Below, one piece after another: positions 7,686 through 15,932 of a DNA stretch of 37,954 nt. Numbering within the stretch: position 1 is the stretch's first letter; every line of letters starts with the position of its first letter. The stretch lies in the NCBI RefSeq assembly GCF_008520305.1, contig NZ_ML703299.1:1-37954 (forward strand), read 5' to 3'. Below the pieces are notes generated by a model. The model was not told where the DNA came from, searched no databases, and saw nothing but the letters and a program-made list of their open reading frames with translations. A program made the position numbers and the translations under genes. Source of the DNA: Mesorhizobium sp. SARCC-RB16n. GTDB lineage: Bacteria; Pseudomonadota; Alphaproteobacteria; Rhizobiales; Rhizobiaceae.

Positions 7686-8981
7686 TCAATCACCCAGCAG
7701 CCTCTCCACTTCGGCGGCAATCCGCAACAGATGTCGATCATGGCCGTTGCGCGCCACCAGCATCAATCCGGCAGGCAGTGTTGTCCCCAGCATCGGCAGC
7801 GAGATCGCGCAGAGGTCGAACTGATTGGCGACCTGCGTGTTGCGCAGCAACAGGCCTTCGATGCGATCACGCAGTTCGGCATCCTCGGCAATGGAAGCGA
7901 TGGTCGGCGCTGTCACCGGCACGGTTGGCAAGACCAGTACATCCGCCGATGACAGCCGTTCATCCATGGCGGCAGCGAGCGCGGCCCGGCGACGCAGTGC
8001 CCCGATATAGACCGGAGCCGTCAGCGTTGCCGCCCGCGACAACGGCCCGCTGACATGCGGATCGACCGGCACCGATGCGCCCGTCGCCAGCCAGTCGGCA
8101 TGCACTTCGGCGCCTTCCATGGCGGCGATTGAACCGCGCTTGGTGGCTGCGTGCAAATCCGCGATCATGTCGTCGATCGACAGGTCCGCGATGCGTGCGC
8201 CAGCCTGTTCGATCTTGCCAAGACAACGTTCGAAGGCCGCGGCAACCTCACTTTCCGTATCCCCGAAAAGAACGCCGCGCGGGATGCCAACCCGAAGCCC
8301 GGCGAGCGCAATGGACGCCAGCTCGCTCGGCGTCTCGCCGGCCATCACCGCGTCGGCGGCGGCGCATTGCGCGACGGTTCGGGCAAGCGGTCCGATCGAG
8401 TCCAACGTGCCCGAAAGCGGAAAGGCGCCAGAGAGCGGCACACGCCGCGCTGTCGGCTTGAAGCCGACAACGCCATTGAGCGCCGCCGGAATGCGAATCG
8501 AGCCGCCGGTATCGGATCCGATCGAGATGTCGCTCGTCCCCTCGCCGACGGAGACACCGGCCCCGGACGACGAACCGCCGGAGATGCGGCTGACATCCCT
8601 TGCATTGCCTGGCGTGCCGTAATGCATGTTGTCGCCGATCGCGGTGAAGGCGAATTCGGTCATGTTGGTCTTGCCGATGATCACCGCGCCGGCCTGGCGC
8701 AACCGGCCGACGATGGTGCCATCGCGCACGGCGGGCTTGGCGGTCTTGCGCATCAACGAACCGGCCGTGGTCGGTTCGCCGGCGACATCGAACAGATCCT
8801 TGACTGACACAATGGTGCCATCCAGCGGCCCGAGCGTCACGCCGGTCCGCTTGCGGGCGTCGCTCGCGTCGGCCGCGGCACGCGCCGCTTCAGCATAGAG
8901 CTTCGTGTAGACCGTCTCGTCGGCCGCACGATTGGCAAGACGTGACAGGATGATTTCGAGACGGTCGCGGATGGATTGCAT
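7686..8981 (-). CDS. Amidase-signature-family hydrolase
   Basis: The 431-residue enzyme carries the Ser-cisSer-Lys triad: K61 in VSVKD, S137 in GGSSSG and S161 in GSDTGGSIR, with the usual 24-residue spacing between the two serines. Members hydrolyse amides such as small aromatic or aliphatic amides, or act on Asn/Gln-tRNA within GatA complexes. Isolation from gatB/gatC and the shorter length argue for a stand-alone amidase. The ATG at 8981 is chosen. A TTG at 9002 would add seven residues but has no ribosome-binding site, while GGAG lies 12 bases before the ATG. It is monocistronic in view and converges on the dehydrogenase gene. Confidence 0.9.
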   Translation of the reverse strand: MQSIRDRLEIILSRLANRAADETVYTKLYAEAARAAADASDARKRTGVTLGPLDGTIVSVKDLFDVAGEPTTAGSLMRKTAKPAVRDGTIVGRLRQAGAVIIGKTNMTEFAFTAIGDNMHYGTPGNARDVSRISGGSSSGAGVSVGEGTSDISIGSDTGGSIRIPAALNGVVGFKPTARRVPLSGAFPLSGTLDSIGPLARTVAQCAAADAVMAGETPSELASIALAGLRVGIPRGVLFGDTESEVAAAFERCLGKIEQAGARIADLSIDDMIADLHAATKRGSIAAMEGAEVHADWLATGASVPVDPHVSGPLSRAATLTAPVYIGALRRRAALAAAMDERLSSADVLVLPTVPVTAPTIASIAEDAELRDRIEGLLLRNTQVANQFDLCAISLPMLGTTLPAGLMLVARNGHDRHLLRIAAEVERLLGD

Positions 8982-9094
8982 GTCGATGTCGGACTCCGCC
9001 AAGGTAGAGCGTCTTTAAACCAAGCAGCCATTCGGCCTGCGGAAGGGATAACCCGGCCAGCGTGCCTTTGCACCTGCCAGCAATAGGAAAGATA

Positions 9095-9445
9095 ATGATG
9101 CTGTACAAAGGCAGCTGCCACTGCGGCAAGGTTGCTTTCGAGGTCGATGGCGAGCTTGAGGGCGTCGTGCGCTGCAATTGTTCGATCTGCGCCCGCAAGG
9201 GTGCGCTGCTGTGGGCCGTGCCACATGACAAGCTTACGCTCGTCGCCTGGGGCGATGACCTTGGCCGCTACACATTCGGCGAGGCGAAAATAGCGCACCG
9301 CTTCTGCCGAACCTGCGGCATCCATCCCTTTGCCGAAGACATCAGCGAAAGCGGTGAACGCAGCGCCTACATCAACATCAATTGCGTGACCGATCTCGAC
9401 CCGTCCACCTTGTCGATCTTCGACTTCGATGGGCGTTCGGCCTGA
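9095..9445 (+). CDS. GFA (glutathione-dependent formaldehyde-activating) / CENP-V-like zinc protein
   Basis: The 116-residue protein has the family's zinc-binding cysteines in order: CHCG near the N-terminus, CNCSIC, then CRTCGIHPF. The fold is a small beta-tent that binds zinc and, in the founder Gfa, glutathione adducts. Most members have no proven activity, so formaldehyde chemistry should not be assumed. The start is ATG at 9095 or the adjacent ATG at 9098; AGGAAAG lies just upstream of both. It is a single gene between the divergent amidase and the convergent SDR gene. Confidence 0.9.
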   Translation: MMLYKGSCHCGKVAFEVDGELEGVVRCNCSICARKGALLWAVPHDKLTLVAWGDDLGRYTFGEAKIAHRFCRTCGIHPFAEDISESGERSAYININCVTDLDPSTLSIFDFDGRSA

Positions 9446-9457
9446 AGCAATTCTGCT

Positions 9458-10366
9458 CTACCGGTAGCCTGTTGCATCGGCTGGTTTGCCGGCATCCTGA
9501 ACCTCCGGAACATAGCGCCACGCATCGGGTCGCGAGCCGTCCAAATCGGTGAATCCATAGACCTGCGCCAGCCCGCCGCTGGATAGAGACTGACCGTTCC
9601 AGCGCGAGCGATCCGGATCCGCCGCCAAAGCGGCAACGGCGCGGCCGACGAAGCGCGGCGTTTCGGAGATGACGAAATGGGGCACTTTCGCCATGGCGTC
9701 GCGCCAGTTTTCTTCGGTGACGCCATAAATCTCCAGCATCATTTCCGAACGCATCCAGCCCGGCGTCAGCGAGACCGACGTGGCTCCCTGTTTCGCAAGG
9801 TCCTGTGCGTGAGCCCAGGCCATGCGGTTCACCGCCACCTTGGCAAGGTCGTAGAAAGGCGACAGGCGATAATGTTCGGCATTGTATTCGGCTGTGCCGT
9901 CGGTGATTTCGACAAGTAGCCCGCCCGGCCGCTCGATCATCAACGGCAAGGCATGGTGCGCGGTGATCAGGTGCGTGTCGATGGCCAGGCGCAGCATGCG
10001 CAGGCCGTTCTCCAGATTGTGCTCCCAGACCGGCTTGTCCCATTCGAACAGCTTTTCGCCGCCCCAGATGTCGTTGACAAGTATGTCGAGGCGACCCTGC
10101 TCGTCACGGATGCGCCCGACCAGCTTGCGCACGTCGTCGGTGATGAGGTGATCGACCTTCACGGCGATGCCCTTGCCGCCATTCGCGGTGACCAGTTCCG
10201 CCGTCTGCTCGATGGTCTCTGGCCGGGCATACTCGGATTTCTCGCCGCGCGTGCTCCGCCCCGTGACATATACAGTGGCGCCGGCGGCGCCGAGTTCGAC
10301 CGCTATGCCGCGCCCGGCGCCCCGGGTGCCGCCGGCAACCAAGGCAACTTTCCCTTGCAACGTCAT
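9458..10366 (-). CDS. Short-chain dehydrogenase/reductase (SDR)
   Basis: The 302-residue protein is a classical Rossmann SDR with the cofactor motif AGGTRGAGRGIA at the N-terminus. Its catalytic YDLAK (Tyr-x3-Lys) follows in a segment like that of DHRS1-type SDRs. The VTGRSTR segment after the second strand has basic residues favouring NADP(H). The ATG at 10366 is preceded by GGGGAGAG. It is divergent from a TetR gene, with a palindrome in the 97-nt gap between them, so the TetR protein probably controls it. The substrate is unknown. Confidence 0.92.
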   Translation of the reverse strand: MTLQGKVALVAGGTRGAGRGIAVELGAAGATVYVTGRSTRGEKSEYARPETIEQTAELVTANGGKGIAVKVDHLITDDVRKLVGRIRDEQGRLDILVNDIWGGEKLFEWDKPVWEHNLENGLRMLRLAIDTHLITAHHALPLMIERPGGLLVEITDGTAEYNAEHYRLSPFYDLAKVAVNRMAWAHAQDLAKQGATSVSLTPGWMRSEMMLEIYGVTEENWRDAMAKVPHFVISETPRFVGRAVAALAADPDRSRWNGQSLSSGGLAQVYGFTDLDGSRPDAWRYVPEVQDAGKPADATGYR

Positions 10367-10432
10367 TAAACTCTCCCCAAACAGCATCATCGATTAAATC
10401 CGAGCTGGCTCGCGCCGCTCGCATCATATATA

Positions 10433-10442
10433 AATGATCATT
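10433..10442. promoter_or_regulatory. Palindrome AATGATCATT between SDR and TetR genes
   Basis: This is a perfect 10-bp palindrome inside an A+T-rich patch (TATA runs on both sides, 10426-10450) in the 97-nt divergent gap, 21 bp before the TetR ATG. Its position suits an operator for the TetR-family protein encoded at 10464-11042, acting on both promoters. Binding is inferred from position only. Confidence 0.55.
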
Positions 10443-10463
10443 CGGTTATATTGGAATGTCAAG

Positions 10464-11042
10464 ATGACCCGCCCCAAAACCCTGTCCGACGAGCAGGTGC
10501 TGGAAGCCGCATTGCGATTGATCCACGAGCTCGGCCCAGAGGCGCTTACCTTCGAACGTCTGGCAAAAGCCTGTGGCCTTTCGGGCGCAACCCTGGTGCA
10601 GCGCTTCAAAAACAAGCCGCAGTTGAAGCAGCGCACCTTGCTGCATGCCTGGGACGGTCTTGACGACAAGACCGGGACCCTGGCTGCCGCCGTTCCAAGA
10701 ACCCCGGCCGGCGCCATCGAATTGCTGGTTGCGCTATCGCAGGGCTATGGCGGCATCGAAACCTATGCCGATGGCCTGCTCGTCTTGCGCGAGGATCTGC
10801 GCGACCCCGTGCTTAGGGCGCGCGGCGCTACCTGGAAGGCGGTCCTGTGCGCTGCTCTTTCGGCCTGCTTCGCTGAAATAGACGACCCGCCACAAGACGT
10901 AGGCCTGCTGATGGCGTCGCATTGGCAAGGCTCGCTCTTGTGGTGGAGCTTTGATCCGACGATCGAAGTGGCCGTCTATATCGAGGGCAGTCTCAACCGC
11001 TTCGTCTCCGCCATCACAACGGAAACGGCCCGAAAACCGTAA
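10464..11042 (+). CDS. TetR/AcrR-family transcriptional regulator
   Basis: The 192-residue protein has a TetR-type helix-turn-helix at residues 8-52 (SDEQVLEAALRLI, then ERLAKACGLSGATLVQRF). A variable C-terminal ligand-binding half follows. The second half of the recognition region, GATLVQRFKNK, replaces the common GTLYRYF pattern. The ATG at 10464 is favoured over an in-frame upstream ATG at 10434 because the longer form would begin inside the operator-like palindrome. It is divergent from the SDR gene. The end of the gene is built into a terminator stem. Confidence 0.9.
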   Translation: MTRPKTLSDEQVLEAALRLIHELGPEALTFERLAKACGLSGATLVQRFKNKPQLKQRTLLHAWDGLDDKTGTLAAAVPRTPAGAIELLVALSQGYGGIETYADGLLVLREDLRDPVLRARGATWKAVLCAALSACFAEIDDPPQDVGLLMASHWQGSLLWWSFDPTIEVAVYIEGSLNRFVSAITTETARKP

Positions 11043-11058
11043 TGGTTCTCGGGCCGTT
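11024..11058. terminator. Bidirectional terminator-like stem-loop between convergent genes
   Basis: AACGGCCCGA (11024-11033) pairs perfectly with TCGGGCCGTT (11049-11058), and AACC/GGTT extends the stem inside around a 5-nt loop. It spans the stop codon of the TetR gene and lies 25 nt from the end of the convergent MFS gene. Being symmetrical, it could end transcripts from both sides. There is no long T-tract. Confidence 0.75.
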
Positions 11059-11082
11059 GCCAGGGACGACCGTTGCGACAGA

Positions 11083-12297
11083 CTATTCGGCCTGTTTCGG
11101 GCCGCGCAGGAACACCACGATGGCCGCCAGCAGCGTTGCGACGCCGCAATAGGCAAAGGCGCTGGCGACGCCTGCATGATCGACCAGCAGACCGCCAAAG
11201 ACGGCGCCCATCGCAATCGCCACCTGGAAGGTCGCGACCATCAGGCCGCCGGCGCTTTCAGCCTGGTCGGGCGCTGCCCGCACCAGCCAGCTCTGCAGCC
11301 CGACCGGCACCGCGCCGAAGGCAAAGCCCCAGGCTGCGACGGCGGCGGCAGCGACTATCGGCGAAGCACCAAAGATCAGCATCGAGGCGGCCGCCAATGC
11401 GATCAGCAACGGCGCCAGCGCCACCGCGGCCTTGAGGTTGCGCTCAGCCATGAAGCCGCCGGCAAGATTGCCAAAGAAGCCACCTATGCCGTAGGCCAGC
11501 AGCACCAGCGAGATCGTCTCGATGTTGAGCACTGGCACCTTTTCGAGGAAGGGACGGACATAGGTGAAGCCGGCAAAGTGCCCGGATGCGACCAGCAGCA
11601 CGACCAGCAGGGCCACCCTGATCGACGGCCGCTCCAGCACTTCGAGCAAGGTGCGGAAGCTCGCGACGCCAACCGGCGGCAGCTTCGGAATGGTGGCCAG
11701 TTGAACCAGCAGCGCCAGCGCACCGACGATGGTCGCGATCATGAATGCGGTGCGCCAGCCCCAGACGTCGCCAACATAGGCGCCGACAGGAGCTGCGGTG
11801 ACGGTCGCCAGCGACACGCCGGTGAGGATGATCGACATGGCGCGCGGCATCAGCCGCATCGGCACCAGCCGCAGTGCCATGGCCGCCGACATTGCCCAGA
11901 AGCCGCCAAGGGCTACGCCGAGCACGACGCGGGCAAGCAGAAGCATGGGCAGCGACGAGGCAAAGGTGGCGAGAAGATTGGACAGGATGAGGAACACCGT
12001 CAGCATCCACATCACTAACCTGCGGTCCATGCGTCTTGTGATGATGGCCATGGTGGGGGCGGCGATGGCGCCGACGATGGCGGTTGCCGTCACTGCCTGT
12101 CCCGCCACGCCTTCGGTGACGCCGAGATCGTGCGCCATCGGCGTTAGCAGGCTGGCGGGCAGGAATTCCGCCGTGACGAGGCCGAAGACGCCAAGCGCCA
12201 GCGAGACGACGGCACCCCACGCGGGCTCGGTTCGCTCATCGGAGTCTGCTGGATTCAGAAGTGTGGCGTCAACAACACCTGTCGCGGGTTCGGCCAT
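11083..12297 (-). CDS. MFS efflux transporter, DHA1 / NepI-like
   Basis: The 404-residue protein has twelve hydrophobic segments. A first-helix region with AEFLPASLLTPMAHDLGV and GVAGQAVTATA closely recalls the purine-ribonucleoside efflux pump NepI and related arabinose-efflux permeases. It should be a proton-driven exporter in the inner membrane. The ATG at 12297 has GGAG about eight bases upstream; an upstream in-frame start would add about 19 residues without benefit. It is divergent from an AraC-type regulator (12481) across 183 nt, so that regulator may control it. It converges on the TetR gene. Confidence 0.9.
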   Translation of the reverse strand: MAEPATGVVDATLLNPADSDERTEPAWGAVVSLALGVFGLVTAEFLPASLLTPMAHDLGVTEGVAGQAVTATAIVGAIAAPTMAIITRRMDRRLVMWMLTVFLILSNLLATFASSLPMLLLARVVLGVALGGFWAMSAAMALRLVPMRLMPRAMSIILTGVSLATVTAAPVGAYVGDVWGWRTAFMIATIVGALALLVQLATIPKLPPVGVASFRTLLEVLERPSIRVALLVVLLVASGHFAGFTYVRPFLEKVPVLNIETISLVLLAYGIGGFFGNLAGGFMAERNLKAAVALAPLLIALAAASMLIFGASPIVAAAAVAAWGFAFGAVPVGLQSWLVRAAPDQAESAGGLMVATFQVAIAMGAVFGGLLVDHAGVASAFAYCGVATLLAAIVVFLRGPKQAE

Positions 12298-12480
12298 GGT
12301 AAGTCTCCGATCTGTTTGCAGCACCACATAGAAAATGACCGGCTCGGGCTCCACCCGTTACATGCCTTGCCGTCATGGCTTTGGCTACGCGGCCGGTCTT
12401 CGATCTGTTGCGGCGCAACATTTGGCTGCACTGGAACATAGGGAGTGACGGGCTGGAGTTTCCATGCTACAAACCCCATA

Positions 12481-13467
12481 ATGCATGACCGTTCGTCCAA
12501 AATTCCTGTCACCGGTGACCCGTTGACTGACATATTGCGCGGGCTGCGTCTCGATGGCGTCGAGTATGGGCGCTGCGAAATGAAGGAACCCTGGGGCATT
12601 CAGTTTCCGGCCCAGCCCGGAGCGCGGTTCCATTTCATCGGCCGCAAGAGTTGCTGGCTGAAGCAGCCCTCCGGCGAGTGGGTGCAACTCAATGCCGGCG
12701 ATGCGGTGCTTTTGCCACGCGGCGAGGCTCATGTGCTCGCCAGCGAGCCAGGTGCGCGGACCTGGCCTATCCATGGCTACGAGCTCGAGGAAGTCTGCAA
12801 GGATGTCTACTGCACGTCGAACGCGGAGATGTGCGACAAGAATTGCCAGCCGGGAACACTGCTGTTCTGTGCCAGCATGTATTTCAACCTCGATGGCCTG
12901 CATCCTCTGCTCGGCATGATGCCTGACGTGATGCGAACGCACGAACTGGAAGCCTATGAACCGGGCATTCCGCATCTCTTGGAATCGATGGCGCGCGAAG
13001 TGACGCTGGAGCGCGTTGGCTCCGGCGGCATTCTGGCGCGGCTGGCCGATGTGCTCGCCGCGACCGTCATCCGCTCATGGGTCGAGCGCGGCTGCGGCGA
13101 CTCCTCCGGCTGGATCGCGGCGGTCCGGGATCGCGACATCGGCCGCGTTCTGGCCGCCATCCATCTCGAGCCTGACCACGATTGGACGGTCGAGTCACTG
13201 GCCAGGATGATGGGCGCCTCACGCTCGGGCTTTGCCGAGCGTTTCGCCACCATCGTCGGCCAAACGCCGGTAAAATACGTCACTCAGGTCAGGATGCACC
13301 AGGCGAGGCAGTGGCTGGTCCGAGACCGGATGAAAATATCAGTCGTTGCCGCCCGCCTCGGCTATGAATCGGACGCCGCCTTCAGCCGTGCCTTCAAGCG
13401 CGTCATCGGCTCGGCTCCCAGCCATTTCCGCGCCGTGGAGCAGGCGGAGATCCGCCAGGCCAATTGA
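12481..13467 (+). CDS. AraC-family regulator with N-terminal cupin and a cysteine cluster
   Basis: The 328-residue protein has an N-terminal cupin-type sensing domain (residues about 10-190; WVQLNAGDAVLLPRGEAHVL) and a C-terminal double helix-turn-helix (about 225-325; WTVESLARMMGASRSGFAERF). The architecture is like RclR-type regulators of efflux or reductase genes. Five cysteines fall within 25 residues (C106, C111, C118, C122, C130), suggesting metal or redox sensing. The start is uncertain: ATG at 12481 lacks a ribosome-binding site, and an in-frame GTG at 12445 is possible. It is divergent from the NepI-like exporter and probably controls it; that is inference from position. Confidence 0.88.
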   Translation: MHDRSSKIPVTGDPLTDILRGLRLDGVEYGRCEMKEPWGIQFPAQPGARFHFIGRKSCWLKQPSGEWVQLNAGDAVLLPRGEAHVLASEPGARTWPIHGYELEEVCKDVYCTSNAEMCDKNCQPGTLLFCASMYFNLDGLHPLLGMMPDVMRTHELEAYEPGIPHLLESMAREVTLERVGSGGILARLADVLAATVIRSWVERGCGDSSGWIAAVRDRDIGRVLAAIHLEPDHDWTVESLARMMGASRSGFAERFATIVGQTPVKYVTQVRMHQARQWLVRDRMKISVVAARLGYESDAAFSRAFKRVIGSAPSHFRAVEQAEIRQAN

Positions 13468-13498
13468 CGTTCCGTCACCCGTTGAACCGGAGCAGCAC

Positions 13499-14602
13499 CT
13501 ATGAGGCGTGCCGCAGGCTGACACCACTACCCTTGTCGAACAGCACCACCTTGTCGGGGTTCCAGGCAAAGCGCACCGGCTGCTCGATCGCGACATCGGT
13601 TCTGGCCGGCACCGTGGCGCGCAACATGGTGTCGCCGACGCGCAGCGTCAGGATCTTTTCGACGCCATGGTTCTCGACATCATGGACGCGTGCCTCGACC
13701 GGTGCGCCGCTCTCCAGATAGACGTCTTCAGGACGGATGCCGAAGACGAGCGGGCGACCCTCGGTCGCCGCGCTCGTCCCTGCCCCCGCAAAAGTCTTGG
13801 CCCCCGCTGAAAATGGCAGTTCGAAATTCAATGGTGCCATCACCGCGCGGCCGTTCACCAGCTTGCCGTCGATGAGGTTCATCGGCGGCGAGCCGACGAA
13901 GCTCGCCACATAGGTATCGCGCGGATTGTTGTAGATCTCGTGCGGCGTTCCGGTCTGGATGATGCGGCCATGGTTGAGCACGCCGACCTTGTCGCCCATG
14001 GACATTGCCTCGATCTGGTCGTGGGTGACGAACAGGAAGGTGGCGCCGAGTTGCATCTGCAGGTTCTTCAACTCGGTGCGCAGCGCCTCACGCAGTTTGG
14101 CGTCGAGCGCCGACAGCGGCTCGTCCATCAGGAACACGCGCGGTTTGCGCACGATGGCGCGGCCGATCGAGACGCGCTGCATCTCGCCGCCCGAAAGCCG
14201 GTCGGTCTTGCGATCGAGCAGGTGCTCGATCCGCAGCGTTCGGGCGGCGCGGTCGACGCGGTCCTTGATCTCGGCGTCCGGCAGCCGGCGGATCTTCGGC
14301 TTCAGCGGAAATTCGAGGTTCTCGCGCACCGTGTAGCGCGGGTAGAGCGAGTATTGCTGCAGCACCAGCGCCACGTCGCGCTCGGCCGCGCCCCAGGCGG
14401 CAACGTCGACGCCGTCGATGAAGACCTGCCCCCCGCTCGGCTTCTCCAGGCCGGCGATCAGCCGCAGCGTCGTCGTCTTGCCGGCGCCCGTCTCGCCAAG
14501 CAGGACGAAGAACTCACCATCGGCGATGTCGAGGTCTAGCCCGGTCAAGGCCGTGTGGTTGCCGAAAATCTTAGAGATGTTCTTGAGCTGGATATGGGCC
14601 AT
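13499..14602 (-). CDS. Sugar-type ABC importer ATPase 2 (MalK/UgpC family), LSGGE signature
   Basis: The 367-residue ATPase has Walker A GETGAGKTT (36-44), the Q-loop near residue 82 (LQQYSLYPRYTV), signature LSGGE (136-140), and Walker B followed by DEP (about 160). A C-terminal OB-type regulatory region is as in MalK/UgpC. The acidic residue at the fifth signature position and Glu in Walker A (GET rather than GPS or GQS) are notable. The stop of the upstream ATPase and the ATG of this gene overlap by one base (TGATG). It is the last gene of the six-gene importer operon and probably forms a heterodimer with ATPase 1. Confidence 0.93.
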   Translation of the reverse strand: MAHIQLKNISKIFGNHTALTGLDLDIADGEFFVLLGETGAGKTTTLRLIAGLEKPSGGQVFIDGVDVAAWGAAERDVALVLQQYSLYPRYTVRENLEFPLKPKIRRLPDAEIKDRVDRAARTLRIEHLLDRKTDRLSGGEMQRVSIGRAIVRKPRVFLMDEPLSALDAKLREALRTELKNLQMQLGATFLFVTHDQIEAMSMGDKVGVLNHGRIIQTGTPHEIYNNPRDTYVASFVGSPPMNLIDGKLVNGRAVMAPLNFELPFSAGAKTFAGAGTSAATEGRPLVFGIRPEDVYLESGAPVEARVHDVENHGVEKILTLRVGDTMLRATVPARTDVAIEQPVRFAWNPDKVVLFDKGSGVSLRHAS

Positions 14603-15705
14603 CAGAGTCTCACCTCCAGCGACTTGCCGCTTGCCTTGTCGAAGAAATGCGCCTGCGTAGGATCGATTCGGGCAAACACCTTCTCGCCAGGCCCGGCGAC
14701 GAAGCCGCTCTTTGTGCGGGCCCGCAGCATGTTCGAGCCGACCTTGAGGTCGACGATGTCGAAGGAGCCGAGCGGTTCGACGATCTGCGTCTCGACGGCC
14801 ATGAAGCCATCGGCCGCGTCACGGCGAATGAGCACGCCCTCCGGCCGGATGCCGAGCGCCAGGCTTCCACTAGCATGGCCATTGAGCTTCGACAGCAACG
14901 TGCGGGGAAACTCGAAGCCGGTGGGAGCGTCGCCCACGATCACCGATGCGACCGAGGCCTTCTCAGCGACGGCTGCGTCGGCGACATTCATCACCGGACT
15001 CCCGACGAACTGGGCCACGAACAGGTTGGCCGGCCGCGAATAGACCTCGTCTGGCGTTCCCACCTGCTGCAGCACGCCCTCATGCATGATGACGATGCGG
15101 TCGGCGAGGCTCATCGCCTCGATCTGGTCGTGCGTGACATAGATGGTGGTCGAGCCCTGCTTGATATGCAGCCGCTTGATCTCGGCCCGCATCTCCTCGC
15201 GCAGCTTGGCGTCGAGCGCGCCGATCGGCTCATCCATCAGCATCGCCTTCGGCCGCCGCACCAGAGCCCGGCCGATGGCAACGCGCTGCATGTCGCCGCC
15301 CGAGAGGGCCGACGGTTTCTTGGCCAACAGGTCTGAAATTTGCAACGTCTTGGCGACCGAACGTACTTCCTGGTCGATCTCGCTTTTGCTCTTGCGCATG
15401 GCACGCAAGGGAAAGGCGATGTTCTCGTAGACGCTCATATGCGGGTAGAGTGAGAACGACTGGAACACCATCGCGATGTCACGGTCGGCCGCCTTCAGAT
15501 GCTGAACCTGCTTGCCATCGATGAGGATGTCGCCCTCGTCGATGGTTTCCAGCCCGGCAATGGCGCGCAAGGTCGTAGTCTTGCCGCAGCCAGACTGGCC
15601 GAGTAGCACGATGAACTCATTGTCCGAAATTTTGAGGTTGAGGTCCTTGATGACCTGGACGGCGCCGAAGAATTTCTGGACGCCGCGAAGCTCGATCTGG
15701 GTCAA
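14602..15705 (-). CDS. Sugar-type ABC importer ATPase 1 (MalK/UgpC family), TTG start, LSGGD signature
   Basis: The 367-residue ATPase has Walker A GQSGCGKTT (36-44), a Q-loop near residue 82, signature LSGGD (134-138) and Walker B with MDEP (about 157-160). A MalK-type C-terminal domain follows. The start is a TTG at 15705. It overlaps the stop of the small membrane-protein gene as TTGA and has GGGAG seven bases upstream. The open frame runs further upstream, but that would overlap the whole small gene. It is equal in length to ATPase 2, which is consistent with a two-ATPase importer in which each permease contacts a different subunit. Confidence 0.92.
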   Translation of the reverse strand: MTQIELRGVQKFFGAVQVIKDLNLKISDNEFIVLLGQSGCGKTTTLRAIAGLETIDEGDILIDGKQVQHLKAADRDIAMVFQSFSLYPHMSVYENIAFPLRAMRKSKSEIDQEVRSVAKTLQISDLLAKKPSALSGGDMQRVAIGRALVRRPKAMLMDEPIGALDAKLREEMRAEIKRLHIKQGSTTIYVTHDQIEAMSLADRIVIMHEGVLQQVGTPDEVYSRPANLFVAQFVGSPVMNVADAAVAEKASVASVIVGDAPTGFEFPRTLLSKLNGHASGSLALGIRPEGVLIRRDAADGFMAVETQIVEPLGSFDIVDLKVGSNMLRARTKSGFVAGPGEKVFARIDPTQAHFFDKASGKSLEVRL

Positions 15706-15932
15706 TGCTGTGCTCCCGGATTTCGCGTATCCGCGGCATGACCGGTGCCGGCCTCTTCCTCGGGCGCTATCTTCGAGGTGATGTTGAAGCCGATCAGCCC
15801 GATCAGGATGATGGTCAGACCGTAAGTATGCAGCAGCATGTTCCAGGGCTGGCAGAGTGCGACGATGCCGAGCACCATCAGCACCTGCGAACCGGGCTCC
15901 AGATATTTCTGATTGATGGCGCGAAAGCTCAT
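15702..15932 (-). CDS. Small two-helix membrane protein of the ABC importer operon
   Basis: The 76-residue protein was not recognised as a member of a named family. Residues about 17-35 (VLMVLGIVALCQPWNMLL) and 38-53 (GLTIILIGLIGFNIT) are hydrophobic, followed by an acidic, probably cytoplasmic tail. Its reality is supported by overlaps on both sides: its ATG overlaps the permease stop as ATGA, and its stop overlaps the TTG start of ATPase 1. Glycerol ABC importers of other bacteria also carry a small membrane protein (DUF2160) between permease and other subunits, but this sequence does not resemble the DUF2160 sequence I recall. It may be an accessory or assembly subunit of the importer. Confidence 0.8.
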   Translation of the reverse strand: MSFRAINQKYLEPGSQVLMVLGIVALCQPWNMLLHTYGLTIILIGLIGFNITSKIAPEEEAGTGHAADTRNPGAQH

